A stretch of DNA of 11,089 nt from an uncultured Verrucomicrobia subdivision 3 bacterium (GCA_903861445.1 CAIOUK010000139.1:1-11089), one strand, 5' to 3'; counted from the first letter of the stretch, positions 1 through 7,276 are shown. Translations and numbers: made by a program. The notes: generated by a model not told the origin, from the sequence alone.

Positions 1-1029
1 ATCATCGAAGGTGTGACGATGAAACAGGAAGTTGACGAAGCCACCGGCGAAGAATCCATGGTCATCATTGATCACAAGGAAGATTTGCATCCGCAGATCA
101 TCATGTCTGACGAGAAGGGCGAAGTCGTCGCGAACTACCCGATTCCGTCGGGCGCGCACGTCGTCGTCAACGAAGCGGACAAGATTGTTCCTGGCACGCT
201 CATCGCCAAGACGCCGCGTAAACAGGCCAAGACGCGCGACATCACCGGCGGTCTGCCGCGTGTTGCGGAATTGTTTGAAGCGCGCCGTCCGAAAGACGCG
301 TCGGAAATTTCCAAGATTGACGGCATCGCGGACTTTGGTGCTTCCGTGCGCGGCAAACGCTGCGTGCTCATCAAGGACGCCGTTACTGGTTTGGAAGAGG
401 AACATCTTATTCCGATCGGCAAGCACGTCATCGTATTCAAGGGCGACTTGGTCAAGAAAGGCCAGCAGCTCACCGAAGGCCCGATGGATCCGCACGAAAT
501 TCTGGACGTCTGCGGCCCGCAAGAATTGCAGGAACATTTGGTCAGCGAAGTGCAGGAAGTTTATCGTCTCCAAGGCGTGACGATTAACGACAAGCACATC
601 GAGATCATTGTGCGCCAGATGCTCCGCAAGATTCGTGTCACCGAAACCGGCGACACGCAATTCCTCTGGGGCGAACAGGTGGACAAATTGGAATTCGAAG
701 CCGAGAACGAAGCCGTCGAGAAGAAGGGTGGCAAGCCGGCGGAAGCCGTGCCCGTGCTGCTCGGCATCACGAAGGCGTCGCTCGAAACCGACAGCTTCCT
801 CAGCGCCGCGTCCTTCCAAGACACGACCCGCGTGCTTACCGAAGCCGCGACGCGTTCCAAGATTGACAGCCTGCGCGGCTTCAAGGAAAACGTCATCATG
901 GGTCACATCATTCCGGCGGGAACCGGTTTTGATATGCACCGCAAGATTACGCTTAACCCGCTCGTCGAATTGCCGGAAGAACCGGAAGTCGAGGAAGTGC
1001 CGGAAGCGGAAAATCCGTTGCTGGCCTAA
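1..1029 (+). CDS. rpoC: RNA polymerase subunit beta' (C-terminal part)
   Basis: This is the last 342 codons of the beta' subunit of DNA-dependent RNA polymerase, the subunit that carries the active-site magnesium and the DNA clamp. The reading frame is already open at base 1, so the start and the catalytic NADFDGD region lie upstream. Recognisable conserved beta' C-terminal blocks are DITGGLPRVAELFEARRPK (codons from about 240), then GVTINDKHIEIIVRQMLRKI, then ITKASLETDSFLSAASFQ and the clamp/C-terminal block ending near GHIIPAGTGF. The protein ends with a short acidic Glu/Pro-rich tail (EEPEVEEVPEAENPLLA), which is lineage-variable. It stops with TAA at 1027-1029. It is followed by hairpins and then rpsL, the common rpoBC-rpsLG order of bacteria. 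Identification is very secure; only the left end is missing. Confidence 0.97.
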   Translation: MIEGVTMKQEVDEATGEESMVIIDHKEDLHPQIIMSDEKGEVVANYPIPSGAHVVVNEADKIVPGTLIAKTPRKQAKTRDITGGLPRVAELFEARRPKDASEISKIDGIADFGASVRGKRCVLIKDAVTGLEEEHLIPIGKHVIVFKGDLVKKGQQLTEGPMDPHEILDVCGPQELQEHLVSEVQEVYRLQGVTINDKHIEIIVRQMLRKIRVTETGDTQFLWGEQVDKLEFEAENEAVEKKGGKPAEAVPVLLGITKASLETDSFLSAASFQDTTRVLTEAATRSKIDSLRGFKENVIMGHIIPAGTGFDMHRKITLNPLVELPEEPEVEEVPEAENPLLA

Positions 1030-1045
1030 TACTAACGAAATTCAC

Positions 1046-1074
1046 AACGGGCGTCCGGAGTGCGGACGCCCGTT
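1046..1074 (+). terminator. Perfect 12-bp hairpin after rpoC
   Basis: A perfect 12-bp inverted repeat (AACGGGCGTCCG at 1046-1057, CGGACGCCCGTT at 1063-1074) encloses a 5-base loop, 16 bases after the rpoC stop. The stem is GC-rich and stable. It is followed by TTAATTAAAG-like AT sequence and not by a clean T run, so it would be a weak intrinsic terminator. It could equally be a 3' end stabiliser or an RNA-processing site between rpoC and rpsL. The structure is seen directly; the function is inferred. Confidence 0.6.
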
Positions 1075-1091
1075 AATTAAAGAAAATATGA

Positions 1092-1155
1092 TTGCAACGG
1101 AAGCGAAGTTTAATTATTTTCTTCGTTCCGTTTCTCCAAAGTAGAAACTGATAAT
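1092..1155 (+). promoter_or_regulatory. rpsL leader: second hairpin and possible promoter
   Basis: A second hairpin lies just upstream of rpsL: AACGGAAGCGAAG (1096-1108) pairs with CTTCGTTCCGTT (1121-1132) with one bulged G at about 1103 and a 12-base AT-rich loop. Weak promoter-like hexamers overlap it: TTGCAA (1092-1097) and TATTTT (1115-1120) at 17-base spacing. A second possible -10, GATAAT, sits at 1150-1155, 22 bases before the rpsL ATG, with no good -35. The region may hold an rpsL promoter, a leader attenuator, or both. None of the promoter matches is strong; the hairpin itself is clear. Confidence 0.35.
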
Positions 1156-1176
1156 TTTACCGCGATTTTTAAGCAA

Positions 1177-1569
1177 ATGCCGACAATCAACCAACTGGTC
1201 CGCAAGGGCCGCACTAAAGTAAAGTATAAGTCCAAGTCACCCGCCTTGGAAAACTCGCCCTTCCGCCGTGGTGTGTGCATCCAAGTGATGACGCGCACGC
1301 CCAAGAAGCCTAACTCTGCGATGCGCAAAGTGGCCAAGGTTCGTTTGACGAACGGCTACGAAATCATCGCCTACATTCCGGATGAAGGTCACAATTTGCA
1401 GGAACATAGCATCGTGCTTGTGCGCGGTGGCCGTGTGAAGGATTTGCCCGGTGTGCGCTATCACATCGTGCGCGGCACGCTCGACGCCGCCGGCGTGGAA
1501 AAACGTCGCGTGAGCCGTTCCAAATACGGCGTGAAGAAACCTAAGGCTGCCAAACCCGCCGCCAAATAA
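1177..1569 (+). CDS. rpsL: 30S ribosomal protein S12
   Basis: S12 sits at the decoding centre of the small ribosomal subunit and takes part in tRNA selection and accuracy. The 130-residue protein is close to the usual length (124 in E. coli). It has the signature TPKKPNSAMRKVAKVRL at residues 41-57 and GGRVKDLPGVRYH at 84-96, with the same numbering as E. coli. Lys43 and Lys88, common sites of streptomycin-resistance changes, are both the wild-type lysine, and Asp89, the residue methylthiolated by RimO in E. coli, is present. A short Lys/Ala-rich tail follows. No Shine-Dalgarno sequence precedes the ATG; the upstream bases are AT-rich (GATTTTTAAGCAA). rpsG follows 14 bases after the TAA stop, so the two are co-transcribed. 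Confidence 0.98.
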   Translation: MPTINQLVRKGRTKVKYKSKSPALENSPFRRGVCIQVMTRTPKKPNSAMRKVAKVRLTNGYEIIAYIPDEGHNLQEHSIVLVRGGRVKDLPGVRYHIVRGTLDAAGVEKRRVSRSKYGVKKPKAAKPAAK

Positions 1570-1583
1570 TTTTATAAAATAAT

Positions 1584-2057
1584 ATGTCTCGCAGACGTCA
1601 AGCAACCAAACGGCCCCTGGCCAAGGACGGCAAATACCAGAACACGCTGGTTAGCCGCCTCGTCAACACGGTCATGTTCTCCGGAAAGAAGAGCACGGCG
1701 CAACGCATCGTTTATGGCGCGTTCGACACCATCTCGGCCAAGAACCCGGACAGCAACCCGATCGAAATTCTGCAGCGCGCGGTGGACAACGCCAAGCCAC
1801 GCATCGAGACCAAGGCGCGCCGCGTCGGTGGCGCGACCTATCAGGTGCCGCTGGAAATTCCCGCCGAACGCCAGAACGCGCTCGCGCTGCGCTGGATTGT
1901 TGATTTCGCGGACGCCAAAAAAGGCGTGCCGATGAAGGCCGCGCTGGCCACGGAAATCCTCGAGGCCTTTGCCGGTCAGGGCAATGCCATTCGCAAACGT
2001 GATGAGGTTCACAAGATGGCGCAGGCGAACAAGGCTTTTGCCCACTTCCGCTTTTAA
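1584..2057 (+). CDS. rpsG: 30S ribosomal protein S7
   Basis: S7 binds the 3' major domain of 16S rRNA, nucleates assembly of the 30S head and contacts E-site tRNA and mRNA. The 157-residue length matches the family. Conserved S7 features include the N-terminal MSRRR start, DGKYQNTLVSRLVNTVMFSGKK (about 12-33), the AKPRIETKARRVGGATYQVP block (about 70-89) and the basic C-terminal RKRDEVHKMAQANKAFAHFR. The gap after rpsL contains only AT-rich sequence (AATTTTATAAAATAAT) and no ribosome binding site, so initiation is either SD-independent or coupled to rpsL. In E. coli and many other bacteria fusA and tuf follow S7; here a strong terminator follows at once. In E. coli S7 is the translational repressor of the str operon; no equivalent site is evident here. 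Confidence 0.98.
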   Translation: MSRRRQATKRPLAKDGKYQNTLVSRLVNTVMFSGKKSTAQRIVYGAFDTISAKNPDSNPIEILQRAVDNAKPRIETKARRVGGATYQVPLEIPAERQNALALRWIVDFADAKKGVPMKAALATEILEAFAGQGNAIRKRDEVHKMAQANKAFAHFRF

Positions 2058-2073
2058 TTGAGTTTTTTCCAAG

Positions 2074-2107
2074 AACCGGAGCTGCAAAGCTCCGGTTTTT
2101 TGTTTTT
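2074..2107 (+). terminator. Intrinsic terminator of the rpsL-rpsG unit
   Basis: A perfect 10-bp stem (AACCGGAGCT at 2074-2083 with AGCTCCGGTT at 2088-2097) closes a GCAA tetraloop of the stable GNRA class. It is followed directly by a T-rich tract (TTTTTTGTTTTT, 2096-2107). It starts 16 bases after the rpsG stop. This is a textbook Rho-independent terminator on the plus strand. On the minus strand the stem is not followed by a T run, so it should work in one direction only. Confidence 0.93.
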
Positions 2108-2157
2108 CAACTGCGGACTTTTGTTGGCAGCTTCAAGCGAGTTGGCCGCAGTTTGAA
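2106..2157 (-). terminator. Hairpin after the POT transporter gene (possible terminator)
   Basis: TTCAACTGCGG (2106-2116) can pair with CCGCAGTTTGAA (2146-2157), giving a stem of about 11 bp with one bulged base and a 29-base loop. Reading the minus strand it begins immediately after the TAA of the transporter gene, as a 3' terminator would. It lacks a T run on that strand, and the loop is long, so termination is uncertain; it may only protect the mRNA 3' end. Confidence 0.35.
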
Positions 2158-3582
2158 TTATTTCCCCTGTGCAGCAGCTTGGTCGCGGTAACGGTAGGTC
2201 GCGGCGATGAGGCTGAAAATGACCGCCACGGCAAACATCATTCCCGCGTAGAGCATAAATCGGCCGCTGCTTACGGCGGCGTCACCGCCACCGGCGGCGG
2301 TGGTCGGCAGAAATCGGGTGAGCAACGCCACAAACAGATTGCCGGCGGCGACGGTGAGCAGCCAGAAACTCATGATAAGACTTTTCATCTCCGGCGCGGC
2401 TTCGCGGAAGGCGAATTCCAAACCTGTGGTCGAGACCAGCACTTCCGCCGCCGTGATGATGATGTAGGGCCACGTCTGCCAAAGGATGCTCAAGTGCGCA
2501 CCGGCTTCGAGGCGTTGTTCGATGAGCGCGACGGCGACAAAAGAGACGGACGCGAGAAACAGGCCGTAGCTCATGCGTTTGAGCGGCGCGGCGAAGCGGC
2601 CTAGGCGCGGATAAATCCACAGCGTGAAGATAGGCACGAAGAGCATGATGAGCAGCGGATTCAGCGATTGCATCTGTTCCGCGCCGATGTCGAGGCCGAG
2701 GAGATTCGCGTTCGCCATTTTCAAACCCTGTAAAACCCAAGTGGAATTGCCCTGATCATAGAGCGCCCAGAACATCGGAATGGTGGCGAAGACGAAGAGA
2801 ATGGGCAGCACGGAGCGCGCGGCGGCGACTTCGTTTTCGCTAAACTGGGTGCGCGCATTTTCCCAGAAGGTTTTGTCGCTGGCGCGTTTCATGAACAGCG
2901 TGGTGAAAAAAACGTGAAAAAATCCAGCGTGTTTTTTTTCGCGATTGGTCGGGACGAGGATGTAAAACCGTTTGCCGCGCCAGAAGATGAACGTGGCGAT
3001 GGCCATCAAAATCCCTGGCACGGCGAATGCCAGACTGTAGCCGTGATGATTTTTAATCCACGGAATCACGAGGAATGAGAAGAATGAGCCGAAATTGATG
3101 GCGACGTAAAAGGCGCCATACGCCTTCTGCATCAGATGCGATTGGTCGGGCCGGAATTGTTCGCCCATGAAGGCCGAGACACACGGCTTGATGCCGCCGG
3201 AACCAAGCGCGATGAGCGTCAGCCCGATGAAGAGGCAGTTGAGTTTGCCTTGCGGCCCGAAGAAATCGCTCAACGCGAGTGTGCCGTGGCCGGCGCAATA
3301 AAATAACGAGACCCAGAAAATCGTTTTGTAGCGCCCGATGAGTTTGTCCGACAGCCACGCGCCGAGCAGCGGCGTGAAGTAATTCAGCGACTTGAACAGT
3401 GAGATGACTTCCGTGGCGTAATTTTCCGATTTGCCGAGGCCACCGGCAACGAGCTGGCCGCTGATATAGCCGGCGAGAATGCCCGCCATGCCATAGTAAC
3501 TGAAGCGTTCGCACGCCTCGTTGCCGATAATGTATTTGATCTGCTTCGGCCAGCGGCCGGCGGTGGAAACGGCGTCGCTCAT
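2158..3582 (-). CDS. POT/PTR2-family proton-dependent oligopeptide transporter
   Basis: This 474-residue polytopic inner-membrane protein belongs to the proton-coupled oligopeptide transporter branch (POT, PTR2) of the major facilitator superfamily, which imports di- and tripeptides with protons. The diagnostic ExxERFxYY motif is intact at residues 22-30 (EACERFSYY), and the second family signature GSGGIKPCVSAFMGEQF lies near residues 127-143. A TM7-like segment, FWALYDQGNSTWVLQ, resembles the FWALFDQ stretch I recall from animal PepT proteins. Many hydrophobic segments run along the chain; roughly 12 would fit, but I did not count them with a predictor. The ATG lies 3 bases after the TAA of the M3 peptidase gene, so the two share an operon and probably a task in peptide use. 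No Shine-Dalgarno sequence is visible before the ATG. Exact peptide preference cannot be read from the sequence; some POT members carry nitrate or other solutes. Confidence 0.93.
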   Translation of the reverse strand: MSDAVSTAGRWPKQIKYIIGNEACERFSYYGMAGILAGYISGQLVAGGLGKSENYATEVISLFKSLNYFTPLLGAWLSDKLIGRYKTIFWVSLFYCAGHGTLALSDFFGPQGKLNCLFIGLTLIALGSGGIKPCVSAFMGEQFRPDQSHLMQKAYGAFYVAINFGSFFSFLVIPWIKNHHGYSLAFAVPGILMAIATFIFWRGKRFYILVPTNREKKHAGFFHVFFTTLFMKRASDKTFWENARTQFSENEVAAARSVLPILFVFATIPMFWALYDQGNSTWVLQGLKMANANLLGLDIGAEQMQSLNPLLIMLFVPIFTLWIYPRLGRFAAPLKRMSYGLFLASVSFVAVALIEQRLEAGAHLSILWQTWPYIIITAAEVLVSTTGLEFAFREAAPEMKSLIMSFWLLTVAAGNLFVALLTRFLPTTAAGGGDAAVSSGRFMLYAGMMFAVAVIFSLIAATYRYRDQAAAQGK

Positions 3583-3585
3583 GGG

Positions 3586-5709
3586 TTATTTTGCTGTCTC
3601 CGCGCCGATGCGTTTGAGAAACGGCTCAATGGAACGCGGGCGGCCGAGGAATTTTTTGATGGAGACATTAATGTCGCGCGAGTCGCCGACGGCGTAAATT
3701 TCGTTGCGCATTCGCATCCCGGCGTTCTGGTCAAAGTAACCGTCGGGTGATTTCTCAAATACCGTGGCCATGTCCGCCGCAATCGCATCGGCCCACGCAT
3801 AACCGTAGTAGCCTGAGCCGTAGCCGATGATGTGGCCGAAATAGGCGACGAACGCCGTGTCCGGCGGCACCGGGAACGAAACTTCGCTCAAGGCTTTGTT
3901 GGCGAGCGGCAAGGTGTCCGCCGCATTCGTCGCGTGGATTTGCGTGTGCAGCGTCAAATCCATCAGGGCAAAGGAAAGTTGCCGACGATAGTAAGTGGCG
4001 TAGGTGGCAAACCGCGCGGCTTTGAGCTGCGACAAGATTTCCTGCGGGATTTTTTTCTTCGGATCGCGATAGTCGGCGGCGAAGCTGTCCAAAACGGTTT
4101 TGTCCCACGGCCAGTTTTCCAGCATCTGCGACGGGGCCTCAACAAAATCCTGCGGGACGCTGGTGCCGGCGAACCGCGAGTATTTGGCGCGGGTCAGAAT
4201 GGTGTGCATCGCGTGGCCGAACTCGTGGAACACGGTTTCCACCTCGTCGTGCGAGAGCAGCGAGGGTTTGTCGGGCTGCGGCGGCGGGAAGTTGCAGACC
4301 AGTGAACAGACCGGGCGCTGGTATTTTCCGTCCGGCAGCAATTTGCCTTCGATGATGGGAAATTGCGCGAAGTGATTGTATTTGCCGTCGCGCGGAAACA
4401 TATCGAGGTAGAACAGCCCCAGCGGTTCGCCGGTCTTGAGGTCGGAAACCGTGTAAAGCGGCAGGTCGTCCGTCCATTTGTAGGGTGGTTCGACGCGCTC
4501 AAATTTTAAGCCGAAGATGCGCTGATAAATTGTGAACATGCCGTCCAGCACGCGTTGATACGGGAAATAGACGCGCAACTGCTCGGCATCCACGTTGTAT
4601 TTGGCCTTTCGCAATTGGTTCGCGTAATAGCGCCAATCCCAGACGTTGATGGTGGCGTTGGTCGTGCCGGTCTCGGCCATTTTCAGCGCGCGAAATTCAG
4701 CGAGTTCTCCGTCCAGCTTTGGCTGCAATCCGGTCTTGAGGTTATTGAGAAAATCAATCGCCGTCTGGCTGTTCTTCACCATGCGCGTTTCCGTGGCGTA
4801 GTCGGCAAAATTTTTGTAGCCAAGCTTGGTGGCGACGGTATCGCGCCGGACGAGCACCTTCTGGAGCAGGGGAATATTCACCTCGCGGGCGAGATTGCAT
4901 TGCGCGGTGATCATGCGGCGGCGCGTGGCTTCGAGCTTCGCATTGTCCTCAATCATCAGGTAGTGAAACGTGATGTTGGGCTTGAGCGTGTATTCGTCGT
5001 CACCGGTTTTGATGCCCTGCTGTGACAGGAAATCTTCCGGCACGCCGGCCAGCTCCGCTTTGGTGAATTTGAGTTCGGCGTGGGCCTTGACAATGTCGTT
5101 CTGGTAATCATTTTCCAGCGCGGTCAATTCCTTGCGCAGCTTTTCCACCGCGTCACGCTGGTCTTTCGGCAAATCCAAACCGGCGCGCCGATAATCGCGC
5201 AGCGTGTCGTCAAAAAGTTTTTTATCTTCGCCGACCAGTTGCGGCTGCGTGGTGGCAAAAGTTTTCAGCGCGTGATAAACGTCGGCGCGATAGTCAATGC
5301 CCACGGCCCATTCGGAGAGCTGCTTGATGGCGTCGGTCGCGGCGTCGCGCACGGCGGCGTTGGTGCTGGTTTGCTGGATGAGGCCCAGCCGGTCGGATGC
5401 GCAGCCAATTTTAAAATTCAAATTGTCCAGCGCGACAAAGGTGTTGTAAAAATCTACATCGCCCGCGCCGAGCGAGCCGATGCGGTCGAGCGCAGCGTTG
5501 CCGTCGGCGATGGTTTTGGCGACGGTGGCGGCGACGGCGTTCGTGGTCGCCTCAAACACTGGGACGGTGACGACGGAATTAAATTTTGCCGCGCGCGCCT
5601 GAAAGTCCGCCAGCTTGATGGTGCTGTTGCTGGAATCATTTTTCTGGGTGGTGGTGCAACCGGCCAGCGAGCCGACCAGAAATAGGAACGCAAAGTTTGT
5701 CCAACGCAT
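3586..5709 (-). CDS. M3 family zinc oligopeptidase, lipoprotein (thimet oligopeptidase-like)
   Basis: M3 peptidases cut short peptides, typically under about 20 residues, inside a closed groove. The zinc site HEFGH is at residues 495-499 (counting from the ATG at 5709), with the third ligand Glu524 in DFVEAPSQMLENW, the same +29 spacing as in thimet oligopeptidase. A C-terminal GYGSGYYGYAWADAIAADM block near 630-650 supplies the conserved tyrosines that contact substrate in this family. The N-terminus, MRWTNFAFLFLVGSLAGC, is a signal peptide with lipobox LAGC, so the mature protein should be lipid-anchored at Cys18 and face the periplasm or outer surface. A longer frame from a TTG at 5751 or an ATG at 5730 exists, but the 5709 start gives the cleanest signal peptide. 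Length 707 is normal. Most bacterial M3 enzymes (OpdA, Dcp, PepF) lack such an anchor. It is translationally adjacent to the POT peptide transporter. Confidence 0.93.
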   Translation of the reverse strand: MRWTNFAFLFLVGSLAGCTTTQKNDSSNSTIKLADFQARAAKFNSVVTVPVFEATTNAVAATVAKTIADGNAALDRIGSLGAGDVDFYNTFVALDNLNFKIGCASDRLGLIQQTSTNAAVRDAATDAIKQLSEWAVGIDYRADVYHALKTFATTQPQLVGEDKKLFDDTLRDYRRAGLDLPKDQRDAVEKLRKELTALENDYQNDIVKAHAELKFTKAELAGVPEDFLSQQGIKTGDDEYTLKPNITFHYLMIEDNAKLEATRRRMITAQCNLAREVNIPLLQKVLVRRDTVATKLGYKNFADYATETRMVKNSQTAIDFLNNLKTGLQPKLDGELAEFRALKMAETGTTNATINVWDWRYYANQLRKAKYNVDAEQLRVYFPYQRVLDGMFTIYQRIFGLKFERVEPPYKWTDDLPLYTVSDLKTGEPLGLFYLDMFPRDGKYNHFAQFPIIEGKLLPDGKYQRPVCSLVCNFPPPQPDKPSLLSHDEVETVFHEFGHAMHTILTRAKYSRFAGTSVPQDFVEAPSQMLENWPWDKTVLDSFAADYRDPKKKIPQEILSQLKAARFATYATYYRRQLSFALMDLTLHTQIHATNAADTLPLANKALSEVSFPVPPDTAFVAYFGHIIGYGSGYYGYAWADAIAADMATVFEKSPDGYFDQNAGMRMRNEIYAVGDSRDINVSIKKFLGRPRSIEPFLKRIGAETAK

Positions 5710-5818
5710 ATCGGCGCAAGCTACCGACATCGGCGCGCGATTCAAGCGCAATTCAGCCGCGACTGCTTTGTTTGCTTTTCATCCGCGCGCATCTGTGAAA
5801 ATCTGTGGCGTAAAATTT
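5710..5818. promoter_or_regulatory. Divergent M3 peptidase / hemC intergenic region with ATCTGTG repeat
   Basis: This 109-base gap separates the divergent M3 peptidase and hemC genes and must hold both promoters unless either is fed from elsewhere. I could not find a hexamer pair with good spacing on either strand. The visible structure is a short direct repeat, ATCTGTG at 5791-5797 and 5801-5807, in the string ATCTGTGAAAATCTGTGG just before hemC. Similar ATCTGTG/ATCTGCGG repeat strings occur between genes in many environmental genomes as I recall, so it may be a dispersed repeat and not an operator. Confidence 0.35.
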
Positions 5819-6850
5819 ATGCCTGAAAAGCCGATTGTTATTTGCACCCGGGGCAGCGCGCTGGCGCTGGCGCAGTCGAACCTGATTGCGGCGATGTGCC
5901 GTGCCGCGTTTCCCAAACTGCGTTTCGAACTGAAAATCATCAAGACCACCGGCGACAAGTTGCAAAAAGCCTCGATGGCCAAGAAAGGCGACCAGGCCGA
6001 AGCGTTGCCGAAAGGTTTGTTCACGAAGGAACTCGAAGTGGCGCTCGTCAAAGGCCACGCCGACCTCGCCGTGCACAGTCTCAAAGATTTGCCGACCGAT
6101 CTGCCGCCCGGCCTGATTCTCGCCGCCACCCCGAAGCGCGAAGACGTGCGCGACGTTTTGATTTACCGCGACGCCGCGTTTCTCAAAAAGCAGAAGGACA
6201 CCATCAAGGAACAAGCCGACTGGTCGCCGGGGCAATGTGATTTGCGCGGATTCAAACCGCACCTCAAGCTGAAAGATTTTCCGAAAGGCGCGACCATTGC
6301 CACCAGCAGCACGCGCCGAAAACAGTCTTTGCTCGCCGCGCGACCGGATTTGAACATCGTCGAGATTCGCGGGAATGTTGCCACGCGGATGCAGAAAGTG
6401 GCCGAACGCGGTGAACTGGATGCCACCATCCTCGCGCTCGCGGGCATGAAGCGGCTGAATTTCAGCATCAACGCCGATGGCACCATCAGCGGCGACGCCG
6501 TGCCGGACGGTTTGCTGGCGACGATTTTGGATCTGGACGTGATGCTGCCGTGTGTGGGGCAGGGCGCGATTGGCATTGAGATTCGCGCGGATGACGAGCG
6601 CATCGCGAAAATTGTCGAGCGGCTGAATCATTTCAACACCTTCCACGCGGTGACGGCGGAACGCGCGTTTTTGCGCGGCATGGGCGGCGGCTGCCAGAGC
6701 CCCGTCGGCGCGCACGCGGAAATTGTGGGCGACAAGGTGACGCTCAAGGCGATTTCCTTCCGCGATGAAACGGTGAAGCGCGGCGAAGGAAAAAAGCTGA
6801 TTGCTGAAGCGGCGGCGCTGGGCGAACAGATTGCGGCGGAATTAAAATAG
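5819..6850 (+). CDS. hemC: Hydroxymethylbilane synthase (porphobilinogen deaminase)
   Basis: HemC joins four porphobilinogen molecules into hydroxymethylbilane, the third step from 5-aminolevulinate towards haem, sirohaem and cobalamin, in the cytoplasm. Seen here: the N-terminal CTRGSALALAQ block (residues 9-19), catalytic Asp90 in HSLKDLP (E. coli Asp84), the arginine block TSSTRR at 162-167, and Cys292 in GGGCQSPVGAHAE, the attachment point of the dipyrromethane cofactor (E. coli Cys242). The 343 residues exceed the usual 310 or so because of an extra stretch of about 30 residues before TSSTRR (around 125-155, KKQKDTIKEQADW and on) and about 11 more near 215-235. I chose the ATG at 5819 because it aligns with the family start; the frame is open further upstream. 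No Shine-Dalgarno sequence is seen. It is not next to hemA or hemD, so it appears to be transcribed alone. Confidence 0.96.
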   Translation: MPEKPIVICTRGSALALAQSNLIAAMCRAAFPKLRFELKIIKTTGDKLQKASMAKKGDQAEALPKGLFTKELEVALVKGHADLAVHSLKDLPTDLPPGLILAATPKREDVRDVLIYRDAAFLKKQKDTIKEQADWSPGQCDLRGFKPHLKLKDFPKGATIATSSTRRKQSLLAARPDLNIVEIRGNVATRMQKVAERGELDATILALAGMKRLNFSINADGTISGDAVPDGLLATILDLDVMLPCVGQGAIGIEIRADDERIAKIVERLNHFNTFHAVTAERAFLRGMGGGCQSPVGAHAEIVGDKVTLKAISFRDETVKRGEGKKLIAEAAALGEQIAAELK

Positions 6851-6867
6851 TTTTCAGGCTATTCTGC

Positions 6868-6883
6868 TGTTAGAAGGCAGCAT
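6868..6883. repeat. Left copy of inverted repeat flanking the small membrane gene
   Basis: TGTTAGAAGGCAGCAT here matches the reverse complement of 7281-7293 (TGTTAGACAGCAT) in all 13 bases, except for a 3-base insertion (AGG) in this copy. It lies 17 bases past the hemC stop and 2 bases from the stop codon of the small membrane gene. It also folds into a weak 5-bp hairpin (TGCTG/CAGCA). Confidence 0.5.
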
Positions 6884-6885
6884 AG

Positions 6886-7272
6886 TTATAATATCGGAGC
6901 GGCTGGTAAAATATGCGAGAAAATCATCCTCGTAATGTCTGGATATTTAACAAGAACAAAACTCATCAGAAAAATGCCGCCGCACACAAGCATGGCAGTG
7001 AAATAATCGATCCGTTTCTGTCCGGTGCGAACCCCCCGCCATAAGACCAACGAGCCGATAATCATGGACGGAACTGCAAAAATGCCAGCCCAGACAATCT
7101 CGGCTTCTGTAAATAAAACAAAAATCAACAAGCTCGCAACGATAGTTGGCAGGCCAAAAAGCAAACCGGGAAATAAATCACGTCTATCATGAGTGCAAAG
7201 AACTCCCAAACTCCCCAAGATAAAAGCGACAAAGAGGATGCCACCTAAAATGAATGGGGTAAAAATCCACAT
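6886..7272 (-). CDS. Hypothetical four-helix membrane protein
   Basis: I do not recognise this 128-residue protein. It is strongly hydrophobic, with four likely membrane helices at about residues 3-25, 34-54, 59-78 and 89-108, separated by short charged loops (THDRRD after helix 1, RGVRTGQKR after helix 3). There is no signal peptide beyond the first helix, no enzyme motif and no metal-binding pattern. Loop charges are mixed, so topology is uncertain. Base composition differs from its neighbours: bases 7081-7140 are about 42% GC, against about 63% for a sample inside hemC. It is flanked by imperfect inverted repeats and is convergent with hemC. The ATG is preceded by AAGCGTT with no Shine-Dalgarno sequence. 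Transfer from another source is plausible but not shown. The hydrophobic pattern and lack of a competing frame make it a likely real gene. Confidence 0.7.
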   Translation of the reverse strand: MWIFTPFILGGILFVAFILGSLGVLCTHDRRDLFPGLLFGLPTIVASLLIFVLFTEAEIVWAGIFAVPSMIIGSLVLWRGVRTGQKRIDYFTAMLVCGGIFLMSFVLVKYPDITRMIFSHILPAAPIL

Positions 7273-7276
7273 AACG

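Noticed and set aside
1177..1569. Streptomycin-resistance substitution in S12
   Set aside because: Lys43 and Lys88 are both wild type.
2931..2939. Run of T bases inside the POT gene as a possible frameshift
   Set aside because: The frame reads through it as REKKHAGFF and stays transporter-like on both sides, so the gene is intact.
5710..5751. Upstream TTG (5751) or ATG (5730) as start of the M3 peptidase
   Set aside because: The extra residues would push the signal peptide inward; the ATG at 5709 gives a compact signal peptide ending in the LAGC lipobox.
5753..6715. Long open frame on the minus strand opposite hemC (320 codons)
   Set aside because: It is a shadow of GC-rich hemC codons; its translation is low in conserved pattern and rich in Arg, His and Gln, and hemC is unmistakable.
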